From assembly GCF_027912515.1 (NCBI RefSeq), contig NZ_CP115464.1:62001-126000 (forward strand): DNA of 64,000 bases. Direction: 5' to 3'. Source of the stretch: Brevundimonas sp. NIBR10 (lineage in GTDB: Bacteria > Pseudomonadota > Alphaproteobacteria > Caulobacterales > Caulobacteraceae). Below are positions 34,071 through 41,639 of this stretch, one piece after another (the first letter of the stretch is position 1; each line of letters starts with the position of its first letter). Under the pieces are notes generated by a model that ran no database searches, had not been told where the DNA came from, and worked only from the letters and a program-made list of their open reading frames with translations. The position numbers were made by a program, and so were the translations under genes.

Positions 34071-34586
34071 TCAGCCGGCGGCGTGCGCGGCGGTGTAAAG
34101 GACGCGGATGGGGCCGACGGCCGTGGCCGTGGCCGGAGCATTGGGGAAGGCGACGTCGTCGTCGCGCTGGGCCGGCTGGAGCTCGGCGTAGACCTCCGGG
34201 CCGAGACCCAGGGTACGGTCGGCCGCAATGAGGGCGGCCAGATTCTCGACGCCTTCGTCACGACGCGCACGCCGTGCGCTGCGGCCGGTCGCGTTGGTGT
34301 CGCCCGCCCCGATCTCTGCGCGGACGGCGTAGGCGACAGCGGCCTCCAGTTCGAGCTCATAGAGGTTCTCGCCTTCGGGTCCCGACAGGACCGAGAGAAC
34401 ATCGGGCGGCGGGCCGTCCTGAACCGCGACCGCGTGCAGCAGGCGCAACGTCCCCGGCGGCTGGGCGGCGACCTCGTCCCAGTGCGATGGCTCCGGTTCG
34501 TCGATGACGGCCGCCGGGAAGAAGCCGTTGCTCCCGGCCAGCATGGCGACCAGTGCCTCCAGGATCGCCTCGCGGGTCGTGCTCAT
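34071..34586 (-). CDS. Tail terminator-like protein
   Basis: A 171-aa protein. 'TREAILEALVAMLAGSNG' at the N-terminus and 'LYELELEAAVAYAVRAEIGA' in the middle have the helix-then-strand look of tail terminators (lambda gpU position). It lies between the DUF6441-type gene and the tail tube. Codons for 'RSARRARRDE' overlay a palindrome copy. Confidence 0.6.
   Translation of the reverse strand: MSTTREAILEALVAMLAGSNGFFPAAVIDEPEPSHWDEVAAQPPGTLRLLHAVAVQDGPPPDVLSVLSGPEGENLYELELEAAVAYAVRAEIGAGDTNATGRSARRARRDEGVENLAALIAADRTLGLGPEVYAELQPAQRDDDVAFPNAPATATAVGPIRVLYTAAHAAG
34265..34279. repeat. Dispersed 15-bp palindrome, copy 4 (C centre)
   Basis: GCGCACGCCGTGCGC inside the tail terminator-like gene, read on the minus strand as ARRAR. 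Confidence 0.8.
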
Positions 34587-35434
34587 CGGTCGCTCCTGAG
34601 GTCGGCGGGCAGCAGGGTTGTCAGGGCCTGGGCGAAGCCGCCGGGGAAGCCCGCCTCGATCTTCTCCAGCAGGGCCCGGCCCTCGACCCGCTTCTTGAGC
34701 GTCGCCGTCTTGGTCAGGGCGAACAGCACGGTGGCCCTACGGTTCTGGTTCCTGGCCAGACGGCCCGTCGGCGTGAGGGTGGACCGATCCTTGGCGATCA
34801 GGACGCCGGTCTGGCGGTCGGGCGCGATGATCGGCACCAGATCGACGCCCAGCATCATCGCGACCTGGTCGGCGTAGCTGTCGTCCTTCATGAACTTGCC
34901 GAAGGCGTTGCGGCCGACGACGCCCCTTTTCTTCTGCTGTTGCAGACGACGGACGATGGCCTTGGCCGGGCCGGTCGGGATCGCGAGGAACTGGGCGTTG
35001 CCGCTGACCTTGATCACCGTCGACATCGAGAAGGCGTCGATGATCAGGCCCGCGCGGGTGTAGATCCAGCCGGCGACGTTCAGGCTGTCTTTGTCCTTGG
35101 GATAGGTGTTGCCACGCCAGGTCTTCGACAGGGCCGCGCCCTTGTGGAAGCCGCCGGCGACGACGTCGGCCCGCAACCGGTTCTTGCCGTCCTGGACCAC
35201 GACATCCATCGCAGCCCAGTAGATGCGCTCCAGCGCCCGGTATTGTTCGTCGATCGAGGCCTGCAACCGGCCCTGAAACGCGAGGGCCAGGTCGCTGTTC
35301 TCGCCGTCGATCGTCAGCTTGAAGCCGACATTCTCGCCGTTGTTCATGCGCCCGCCGCGCAGCAGGCCGGTCGTGCGCATGTGCGCCGGGATGCTACGGC
35401 CGGTCGAGACGCCCCAGGCGGAGCGGGTGGACAT
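34583..35434 (-). CDS. DUF6441-like minor tail/neck protein
   Basis: A 283-aa protein. 'NSDLALAFQGRLQASIDEQY' and 'AAMDVVVQDGKNRLRADVVA' resemble HK97 gp10/lambda gpZ type proteins and the DUF6441 family. 'FLAIPTGPAKAIVRRLQQQK' is a strong phage-family pattern. It connects tail to head. The first 30 residues may be extra; a start at MNNGENVG (35347) is possible. Confidence 0.65.
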   Translation of the reverse strand: MSTRSAWGVSTGRSIPAHMRTTGLLRGGRMNNGENVGFKLTIDGENSDLALAFQGRLQASIDEQYRALERIYWAAMDVVVQDGKNRLRADVVAGGFHKGAALSKTWRGNTYPKDKDSLNVAGWIYTRAGLIIDAFSMSTVIKVSGNAQFLAIPTGPAKAIVRRLQQQKKRGVVGRNAFGKFMKDDSYADQVAMMLGVDLVPIIAPDRQTGVLIAKDRSTLTPTGRLARNQNRRATVLFALTKTATLKKRVEGRALLEKIEAGFPGGFAQALTTLLPADLRSDR

Positions 35435-35775
35435 CAGCCGGTCACCGGACAGAGCCAGTCCCGCCGATCCATCCGGTCGTCACGCCAGGGCTGCCCATGG
35501 ATGACCAGCAGCCGCGCCCCGACCAGAAGGGTGTCGCCGTCGCGCGGCGAGACCCCCGGTGCCGCCGCCTCGGCCGCCGCGACCGAGATCCGCGCCACAT
35601 CCGCCATCTCGATCAGGGTCATCCCGGCCTGACGCGACGGCCGCTCGACCTGTTCCAGGATGACCGGCAGTGTGGCCACGACCGCATCGGTCCGGCTCCA
35701 GGTCGCGGCCGTGTCGTCGGCCAGGGCGGCGAAGACGGCCGTATCGAGTTCGGCGGCGAGATCGGACCAGGGCAT
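35434..35775 (-). CDS. Head-tail joining protein (gpFII-like)
   Basis: A 113-aa protein. 'GVSPRDGDTLLVGARLLVIH' and the closing 'DRRDWLCPVTG' are typical of short head completion proteins with a beta-barrel (lambda gpFII, HK97 stopper). It starts MPWSDLAAELDTAVFAALAD, also usual for that family. Placed between capsid and tail genes. Confidence 0.7.
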   Translation of the reverse strand: MPWSDLAAELDTAVFAALADDTAATWSRTDAVVATLPVILEQVERPSRQAGMTLIEMADVARISVAAAEAAAPGVSPRDGDTLLVGARLLVIHGQPWRDDRMDRRDWLCPVTG

Positions 35776-35780
35776 AGGAC

Positions 35781-36197
35781 TCAGTCGAGGACGAGGCGGG
35801 CCTGGTCGGCCTCGGCCTCGGTCGCCGGGCGAGCCCAGCCCCGGCCGACCAGGTCGTCGGCGCGGGCCGCCGCCGCCAGGACGATGGTCCGGCGCGGCAC
35901 GGCGCGGCCGTCGGGTCCGGTGACGCGAGACGTCAGGAGTACGATCGCGGCCGGGCGACCCGCAGCCTCCGCAGGGGCCTGGGATCGGGGCTTGCGCGAA
36001 CGCGCGCCGGCGCGCGGCGCGGCGCGGACGGCGGGATCGATCCGGGCCTGGGTGCGGGGCGAGGCGTGGGGGCGCGATTCGGGCGAGGCAGGGCCCACAG
36101 CGGCCTCGGGGGCTGGCGCTTCAGGAGCGACCGGCTGCGGATTCTCAGGCTCCGGAGCCGATTGCGGCGCGGGTGGGGCGAGGTTGAACGGATCCAT
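35781..36197 (-). CDS. Proline/alanine-rich late protein of unknown function
   Basis: A 138-aa protein. Residues 1-65 are Pro/Ala/Glu-rich and probably disordered; the C-terminal part ('GRGWARPATEAEADQAR') resembles the end of the 105-aa product at 33740-34057. It sits in the lambda gpFI position after the capsid gene and could help genome packaging, but this is positional inference only. Confidence 0.55.
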   Translation of the reverse strand: MDPFNLAPPAPQSAPEPENPQPVAPEAPAPEAAVGPASPESRPHASPRTQARIDPAVRAAPRAGARSRKPRSQAPAEAAGRPAAIVLLTSRVTGPDGRAVPRRTIVLAAAARADDLVGRGWARPATEAEADQARLVLD

Positions 36198-36217
36198 GGT
36201 CGTCTCCAGTCGGAAAG

Positions 36218-36282
36218 GGCGGGCTTGTCGGAGCCGCCTGCGCGGCGGCTCAGAAAAGCCCGCCGCCCGGGGGACCGGGCGG
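36218..36282 (-). terminator. Nested hairpins after the capsid gene (terminator/attenuator)
   Basis: GGCGGGCTT (36218-36226) pairs with AAGCCCGCC (36256-36264), enclosing GAGCCGCC/GGCGGCTC (36231-36251). An adjoining hairpin, CCGCCCGG-GGGA-CCGGGCGG (36263-36282), shares two bases. Read leftward it lies 28 bp after the capsid stop and would reduce transcription of downstream genes relative to capsid. Confidence 0.6.
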
Positions 36283-36309
36283 CGGCAGGTTCAGGAGGAG
36301 AGGAAGGCC

Positions 36310-37332
36310 TCAGGCCGCGCCGAGGTTGACCCGTTGGAGCACCTTGGGCCGGGTGCAATAGGTGATCGGGTTGGACTGGGCCTCGAGCTCGAGGAACTTG
36401 TTCTTGCCCGAGGGGTCAGGCACGGCGAGGGCATATTTGATCTGCCCCAGGGTGTTGACCGCCTCCATCGTATCCGCCGGAGCAAAGAGCTGGGCGAACA
36501 GGCCGGGAACGCCGAGGGGGAAGATCCGGGCCTCATCGGTCGGGATGGCGACGGCGCCCTGGCCGCGATAGTTCTCCCAGGTGACGTTGCCGTAGTTGAA
36601 GATCCGCGAGCCATTGCCGCGCAGCTCCTGGGCCGCCGCCGTCGCCAGATAGAGGGCGCGGGTTTCCGGATGGGAGATCAGGGCGTCGAAGAAGTCGTCG
36701 CCCGCGAAGGCGTGGTAGCCCGTCGGGGTGAAGCCCCCGAGCTCGGCCTCGATGCGACGCAGGGCTCCGGTGATGATGCGCTTGACGGGCGAGCCGTCCG
36801 ACTCGGTCCAGGCCGCCTCGAGCAGCAGGCCCACGTCGGCAGGTTCGGCGATCCCGAACTTGTCGAACAGGTCCTCGATGACCGATCCGTCGGCGTCGAG
36901 GACCAGGCCCTGGATGGCCCCGAGGCGATGGTATTCCAGGGTGAGGTCGAGGGACCGCGACATCTTGAGCAGACGCTTGTCGCGCACCTCCTGAACGCCG
37001 ACCAGCTGGTTGGCGGTGCCGAAGCTGCGCACGTTCTGGATCTCGTCGGCATAGATCCGGTCCTCCAGTTGCAGATGGACCGACTGGAACGCGACGGCCT
37101 CGCGGCGGTCGATGGCCACGGACTTGCCGGGACCGCCACGCGGCGTGGATTGCACCAGGGCGAGGGTCTCGCCGATCTTCTCGATGAAGGCGCTGGTGGT
37201 GTTGATGCCCTCGACGTCGAACACGTCCAGTTCCATCAGGCGCTGGGGGACGTAGGCGATCTCGTTGATGGCATGGGTGAGGGAGGTCGTGCCGAACAGG
37301 TTCGACTTGAAGACGTCCGCGACGGTCAGCAT
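36310..37332 (-). CDS. Major capsid protein (lambda gpE family)
   Basis: A 340-aa protein, the usual size for gpE-type capsids. 'TSLTHAINEIAYVPQRLMEL' and 'YHAFAGDDFFDALISHPETR', with 'ARIFPLGVPGLFAQLFAPAD' and the C-terminal 'CTRPKVLQRVN', are diagnostic. It forms the icosahedral shell. The decoration gene lies upstream and nested hairpins lie downstream. Confidence 0.95.
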   Translation of the reverse strand: MLTVADVFKSNLFGTTSLTHAINEIAYVPQRLMELDVFDVEGINTTSAFIEKIGETLALVQSTPRGGPGKSVAIDRREAVAFQSVHLQLEDRIYADEIQNVRSFGTANQLVGVQEVRDKRLLKMSRSLDLTLEYHRLGAIQGLVLDADGSVIEDLFDKFGIAEPADVGLLLEAAWTESDGSPVKRIITGALRRIEAELGGFTPTGYHAFAGDDFFDALISHPETRALYLATAAAQELRGNGSRIFNYGNVTWENYRGQGAVAIPTDEARIFPLGVPGLFAQLFAPADTMEAVNTLGQIKYALAVPDPSGKNKFLELEAQSNPITYCTRPKVLQRVNLGAA

Positions 37333-37452
37333 GGCTGTTTCTCCGGGCTGTGTTGAGCTGAGCCGTCACGCGGGTGCGGACGGCGGATTTAGGCGGCAGG
37401 CGAGTTGAAGGCGGTGGGGCGGCCTCGGCTTGCGGAGACCGCCCCGTGGGGA

Positions 37453-38121
37453 TCAGGCCCGGACGATGACGCCCATGGCCTTGAGGGCGGCGATGGCGGC
37501 CGTCTTTTCCCCGGCGTCGTGGTCGTCCCAGACCAGGCGGGCGGCGATCACCTCGGCATCGCGGACGATGGCGACGGCGCGGGCCGTTTCGCCGACGCCG
37601 GTGACGACGCCGTCGTAGAGGATGCCGGCGACGTTCTGGGAGCCGTTGACGCCCTCGGGATCGTGTTTGACGTACTGGCCCTCGCCCGTCGCAGCGGCAT
37701 CGGTCACCGTGATGGTGAACTGGTCGCCGATGGCCGGATCGGTCCCGGCGTCGGTGATGGTGAAGGGCCCGATCCCGCCGATCGTGGCGGCCGTTCCCGT
37801 CGTCGCCTCGCCAAGCGCGACCCCATCGGGCGATTCCAGAAGGAAGGCGGCCGTGGCACCGGTGCTGACGGCGGTCAGTTTGTAGACGCCCGTCGGGGTG
37901 CCGACCGCGACGGCGGGCGAGGCCGTGATGGTGGCCGCGCCGGTATTACCCGCGACGGCCGCCGCCGCCGCCGACAGGGTGCCGATCGAAATCAGGCCCA
38001 GGACAGCGCCGGCCAGCAAGGTCTGGCTGGCCGCGACGACGATGTTTTCGCGCGAGCGATAGTGGTTGGCCTCCGACAGGAGGAATTCCGGGCCGACGCC
38101 CGCTTCGATGAGACGATCCAT
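37453..38121 (-). CDS. Head decoration protein (gpD-like) with an inserted domain
   Basis: A 222-aa protein, twice the length of lambda gpD. The first 60 residues ('PEFLLSEANHYRSRENIVVA') and the last 70 ('YVKHDPEGVNGSQNVAGILY', 'AAIAALKAMGVIVRA') match gpD. Between them about 85 residues of Ala/Thr/Gly-rich beta sequence ('TGVYKLTAVSTGATAAFLLE') are inserted, probably an outward-facing domain. It stabilises the expanded capsid. Confidence 0.85.
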   Translation of the reverse strand: MDRLIEAGVGPEFLLSEANHYRSRENIVVAASQTLLAGAVLGLISIGTLSAAAAAVAGNTGAATITASPAVAVGTPTGVYKLTAVSTGATAAFLLESPDGVALGEATTGTAATIGGIGPFTITDAGTDPAIGDQFTITVTDAAATGEGQYVKHDPEGVNGSQNVAGILYDGVVTGVGETARAVAIVRDAEVIAARLVWDDHDAGEKTAAIAALKAMGVIVRA

Positions 38122-38195
38122 GATGGGTTTCCTTCAGGTTTGGATCACGCGCTCAGACAGGCCGGGGCCGGTTGCGCAGGGATGGGCGAGGCAGG

Positions 38196-38672
38196 TCAGC
38201 GACGGGCGGCGGGGCGGTTCTTCGCCCAGGTCGAGGAGGCCGAGGCCGGGCCCTTGTCCTTGCCGGTGTCGGCGTCGGGACCCAGGCGCTGTGACCCGGC
38301 GAGGACCGAGGCGAGTTGACCCTTGCCGGCACCCTTGGGGGCCTTCGACAGCAGACGCACCGCGCGGGCCTCGGTTATGCCGGGCGTGAAAGCCAGGTCT
38401 TGCGCCATGTCTTCGCGGCCCTTGGCCTCGGGATGGTTGAGGATGGCCTTGGCGACCTTGGCATCGACCTCGCCTTCCTCGTCCTCGTCGCCGTCGGCGG
38501 CGTCAGAGGTGGCCTCCTCATCGGTTTCGTCTTGGTCCGAGACCTCGTCGTCCTCGCCTTCGTCTTCATCGGCGGGAGCTTCGTCCTCGGGCAGCTCGGC
38601 GCCGAGTTTGCGGATCTGGTCCTTGGAAAGGCCGGCCTTGCGGGCGGCGGCCATCACGGCGCTACGCTTCAT
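38196..38672 (-). CDS. Nested scaffold protein from an internal start (Nu3-like)
   Basis: An ATG at 38672 within the protease gene (MKRSAVMAAARKAGLSKDQI) is preceded, about 8 bp before it, by GAAGGA, a good ribosome binding site. It would give a 158-aa acidic, helical protein identical to the protease C-terminus. Lambda uses the same arrangement. The start is inferred from the site, not observed. Confidence 0.55.
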   Translation of the reverse strand: MKRSAVMAAARKAGLSKDQIRKLGAELPEDEAPADEDEGEDDEVSDQDETDEEATSDAADGDEDEEGEVDAKVAKAILNHPEAKGREDMAQDLAFTPGITEARAVRLLSKAPKGAGKGQLASVLAGSQRLGPDADTGKDKGPASASSTWAKNRPAARR

Positions 38673-39671
38673 GTCAGTGTCCTTCGTGGCTGCGGGTGCC
38701 CGGTTCGGGGCGGGGGAAGTGGAAAGGCGGGCGGCGGCGAGATCGCGGATGGCGGCGAACGCCGTGCGTTCCGTCGCGATCTCGTCGACCAGGCCGTGGT
38801 GCAGGGCCGAGAGGGCGGGGTTGTCGGAATCGCCGAAGAAGCACCCGGCCTCGGTCGCCAGGACGGCCTCTTCGGTCAGGGTCGGGCGACCGGCCAGGAC
38901 GTCGGCGACGAACCAGCGGCCGCACTGATCGATTTCGGCCTGTAGGGAGGCCTCGGCGGTTTCCGACAGGGGCGCAAAGGGGCTGGCGTCGGCCTTGCGC
39001 TTGCCGAAGGTGAAGGCGCGGATCTCGAGGCCGTCCTTTTCAAGAGCCCCGGCCATGCCGCACCAGGTGACGACCGCGCCGATCGAGCCGACCCCGCTCT
39101 CGCGCGCCGCGACGATCCGGTCGGAGGCGCTCGGCTCCCAGTAGGCGGCGCTGTAACCATCGCGCAGGAAGGCGTGGATGGGCTTGCCGCCGGCGGCATC
39201 GCGGTTCGCCCGCTTGAAGGCGGCGAGTTCGGGCAGGCCCGCATCGACGACGCCGCCGGGCGACCGCACGACCTCCCAGATCGCGCCGACGCGAGCGTCC
39301 GCGAACATCTCCTCATAGGCCCGGTAGAGGGTGTCGTAGCCGTGATACCAGGTTTCGCCCCAGCCGAAGCCCTCGGCCATCAGGGGCCCTTCGATCTCCA
39401 GGATGCCGACGCCGTCCTTGAGCACCCAGCCGGAACCGGTCGCATCAGGTTCACCGACCCAGCGCGGGGCGGTGGCCAGGGGTTCGGTGCGGACCTGCTG
39501 GTCCTCGCGGCCCGCGAAGGCGCGGCGAGCGCGGCCGACGAAGGTGGCCAGGGGCGAGCCGCGTTCGCCGGCCTCGACCCCCAGCATACGGGCCAAGGCC
39601 GGAACCGAGGCCTCGCGCATCAGAAGGGGGCGGCCGGACAGGGCGGCGGCCAGACGGGCGGGATTGCGCAT
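38196..39671 (-). CDS. Prohead protease (S49 family) with C-terminal scaffold domain
   Basis: 491 aa from the ATG at 39671. Residues 60-330 are an SppA/ClpP-like S49 protease; the catalytic Ser is in 'ARESGVGSIGAVV' and a likely Lys in 'FTFGKRKADASPFAP'. After residue 333 comes an acidic scaffold-like tail ('EDDEVSDQDETDEE'). It matches lambda gpC, where the same frame also encodes the scaffold Nu3 from an internal start. It matures the prohead. Confidence 0.9.
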   Translation of the reverse strand: MRNPARLAAALSGRPLLMREASVPALARMLGVEAGERGSPLATFVGRARRAFAGREDQQVRTEPLATAPRWVGEPDATGSGWVLKDGVGILEIEGPLMAEGFGWGETWYHGYDTLYRAYEEMFADARVGAIWEVVRSPGGVVDAGLPELAAFKRANRDAAGGKPIHAFLRDGYSAAYWEPSASDRIVAARESGVGSIGAVVTWCGMAGALEKDGLEIRAFTFGKRKADASPFAPLSETAEASLQAEIDQCGRWFVADVLAGRPTLTEEAVLATEAGCFFGDSDNPALSALHHGLVDEIATERTAFAAIRDLAAARLSTSPAPNRAPAATKDTDMKRSAVMAAARKAGLSKDQIRKLGAELPEDEAPADEDEGEDDEVSDQDETDEEATSDAADGDEDEEGEVDAKVAKAILNHPEAKGREDMAQDLAFTPGITEARAVRLLSKAPKGAGKGQLASVLAGSQRLGPDADTGKDKGPASASSTWAKNRPAARR

Positions 39672-39709
39672 TGAGTTACCGGACAAAGAGGCGCCTCGCT
39701 TTCGAGAAA

Positions 39710-41398
39710 TCAGGCCGCGACGGGACGGGCGTCGAGGAAGGCGTTGTGGTCGGCGCTGTCGGCGATCTCGGCGACGCGCTGGAGGGCGGTGCGTGCCCGG
39801 CCGCCGGGACGTTCGTCGCGCTGACGGTCGCCCTCCGGATCCTCGCCCGACGCCTCGACCGCGTCGGCGACGATGCCGAGGTCGCGCTTGCGCGCGGTCT
39901 CGCGGGCCTTCTGTTCCAGCTTCTCTTCCCAGCTCGAGCCGTCGTAGTCGGCGCACTCGTCTTCCATGGTCGTAATGCCCGCCTCCATGCGGGCGGCGGC
40001 GGCCAGGATTTCCTTGGTCGGGTCGATGTGCCCGCGACCGGGGCCGCGCCAGCGACCTTCGACATAGGCGTCGATGGCCTCGTAGAAGTCGGGCGCGCCG
40101 TCGGGAATCCGCAGGGCGCCGATGTCGAACGCCTCCTCCAGCCAGGCAGCGAAGAAGGGCCAGGCGATCTGCTGTTCGATCAGGCCGCGCAGGGCCAGGG
40201 TTTCCTTCCAGGCGATCAGCAGGGCAGCCCGCGCGGACGAATAGTTCGTCTGCGAGAAGTCCATCGACAGTTCTTCGTAGGTGACGCCGAGCGCCGCCGC
40301 GATCAGGCGCAGGATCGCCCGCGTGAACCCGTCGAACCCGGAGGTGTCCCGGGCCGTGGTCTGCATGGTGATGTCGTCGTCGGGCCCCAGGACGGGGAAC
40401 TGGACGCCGTCCACCTCGACCGGATTGTCCTTGTAATAGTCCTCCCGGCCTTCAGCCCATTCGGAGACATCGTCGGCCGAGAAGGATTCGCTGGTCGCCG
40501 AGGGCCCGGCATTGGATTTGACGAAGCCGAGGAAGAGGGCGTTCAGGGCCGCCGCCTCGATCGTCTTGTCGGTGTATTTCGACAGGCTGCGGAACAGCTT
40601 CAACACCGAGGCGAAGCGGGTCACGCCACGGGTCAGACCGGCGCGGAGCTTGTCGTAGGCGTGCAGGACCTGGGGGCGGCCGAGGTTGGTCGAGTACCGG
40701 GGAACGGCGCGCCAGACCATGCTGGCGTTGGCGCCCAGATCCGAAGGGTGCCCCTCACGGATGTGGTAGAGGACCGGGACGCCGTCGCGGTTCTTTTCGA
40801 CGCCGCCGCGCAGGGTCGGGCTGTCGGGCAGGCCGTTGGGATTGGACAGGCGATCGGGGTCGATGACCCGCAGACGGGTGCGGAACCGCGTCGGTTCGTC
40901 GTGGGCGTATTCGACGATGCCGACCATCTCACCGTCGTTGAAGATGTGTGCTGCCGACATGCGCAACAGGCCGCCGAAGGTCAGCTGGCGTTCGGCGTCG
41001 CAGGTGAAGTGGATGCCGTAGGCCGAGGCCTCCCACAGGGCGTCGATATCGGCACCGAGCTCGCGCGCCGCCTCGTGGCTGATGCCGAGAAGGCGGGCAT
41101 TCGGCTTGGACGTGAAGTCCCAGCGGAAGCCGACGGCGGCGTTGACGACCCGCATCGAGGCCGAGGCCCCGACGCCCTCGTTCCGACCGACGTCGCGCGA
41201 CCGGGCGATGACCTCGTCGCGATCGTAAAGCCAGGTGTCCGCCGAGGTCAGGCCGGGCCGCCAGTTGGTCTGGAAGGCCCCGGTGCGGCGCGCACCTTCA
41301 TGGGCGCGATCCGGGCCCAGACGACCGCCGGGCGCGGCGGCCTCGGCGCGCATCAGGGGTCGGCCGGCCGTATCAACGAGGCGGGGCATCGCGGTCAT
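39710..41398 (-). CDS. Portal protein (lambda gpB family)
   Basis: A 562-aa protein of gpB size. 'TWLYDRDEVIARSRDVGRNE' near the N-terminus, 'HIFNDGEMVGIVEYAHDEPT', 'HAYDKLRAGLTRGVTRFASV' and 'LGVTYEELSMDFSQTNYSSA' are portal signatures. Twelve copies form the DNA entry vertex. It is flanked by gpW and the protease gene as in lambda. Confidence 0.94.
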   Translation of the reverse strand: MTAMPRLVDTAGRPLMRAEAAAPGGRLGPDRAHEGARRTGAFQTNWRPGLTSADTWLYDRDEVIARSRDVGRNEGVGASASMRVVNAAVGFRWDFTSKPNARLLGISHEAARELGADIDALWEASAYGIHFTCDAERQLTFGGLLRMSAAHIFNDGEMVGIVEYAHDEPTRFRTRLRVIDPDRLSNPNGLPDSPTLRGGVEKNRDGVPVLYHIREGHPSDLGANASMVWRAVPRYSTNLGRPQVLHAYDKLRAGLTRGVTRFASVLKLFRSLSKYTDKTIEAAALNALFLGFVKSNAGPSATSESFSADDVSEWAEGREDYYKDNPVEVDGVQFPVLGPDDDITMQTTARDTSGFDGFTRAILRLIAAALGVTYEELSMDFSQTNYSSARAALLIAWKETLALRGLIEQQIAWPFFAAWLEEAFDIGALRIPDGAPDFYEAIDAYVEGRWRGPGRGHIDPTKEILAAAARMEAGITTMEDECADYDGSSWEEKLEQKARETARKRDLGIVADAVEASGEDPEGDRQRDERPGGRARTALQRVAEIADSADHNAFLDARPVAA

Positions 41399-41406
41399 GT
41401 GGCCCC

Positions 41407-41637
41407 CTATCGAAAGCGGAAGGTGATCGCGCCGCGCTTGCGGACACGGCCGGACGGGGTCAGCGAAGCCGCCTCGAGGGCGGCGATTTCGGCGTCGATC
41501 CGCTTCAGGTCGGGGACGGCCTTTTCGATGGACCGACCAGCCTGGGCGATCTTGATCGCGCGGTTCGGATCAAGCGCCGAGGCCCGATCCGCCCGCAGCC
41601 GCGCCAGGCGGGCGGCGTCTTCCGTCGAGAGGGCCAT
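41407..41637 (-). CDS. gpW-like head-tail connector
   Basis: 76 aa from the ATG at 41637, with AGAGGAG upstream. Helical start ('DAARLARLRADRASAL'), then 'GRSIEKAVPDLKRIDAEIAA' and a basic beta end ('GRVRKRGAITFRFR') match gpW family proteins, which seal the portal after packaging. Position between terminase and portal is standard. Confidence 0.8.
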   Translation of the reverse strand: MALSTEDAARLARLRADRASALDPNRAIKIAQAGRSIEKAVPDLKRIDAEIAALEAASLTPSGRVRKRGAITFRFR

Positions 41638-41639
41638 GG

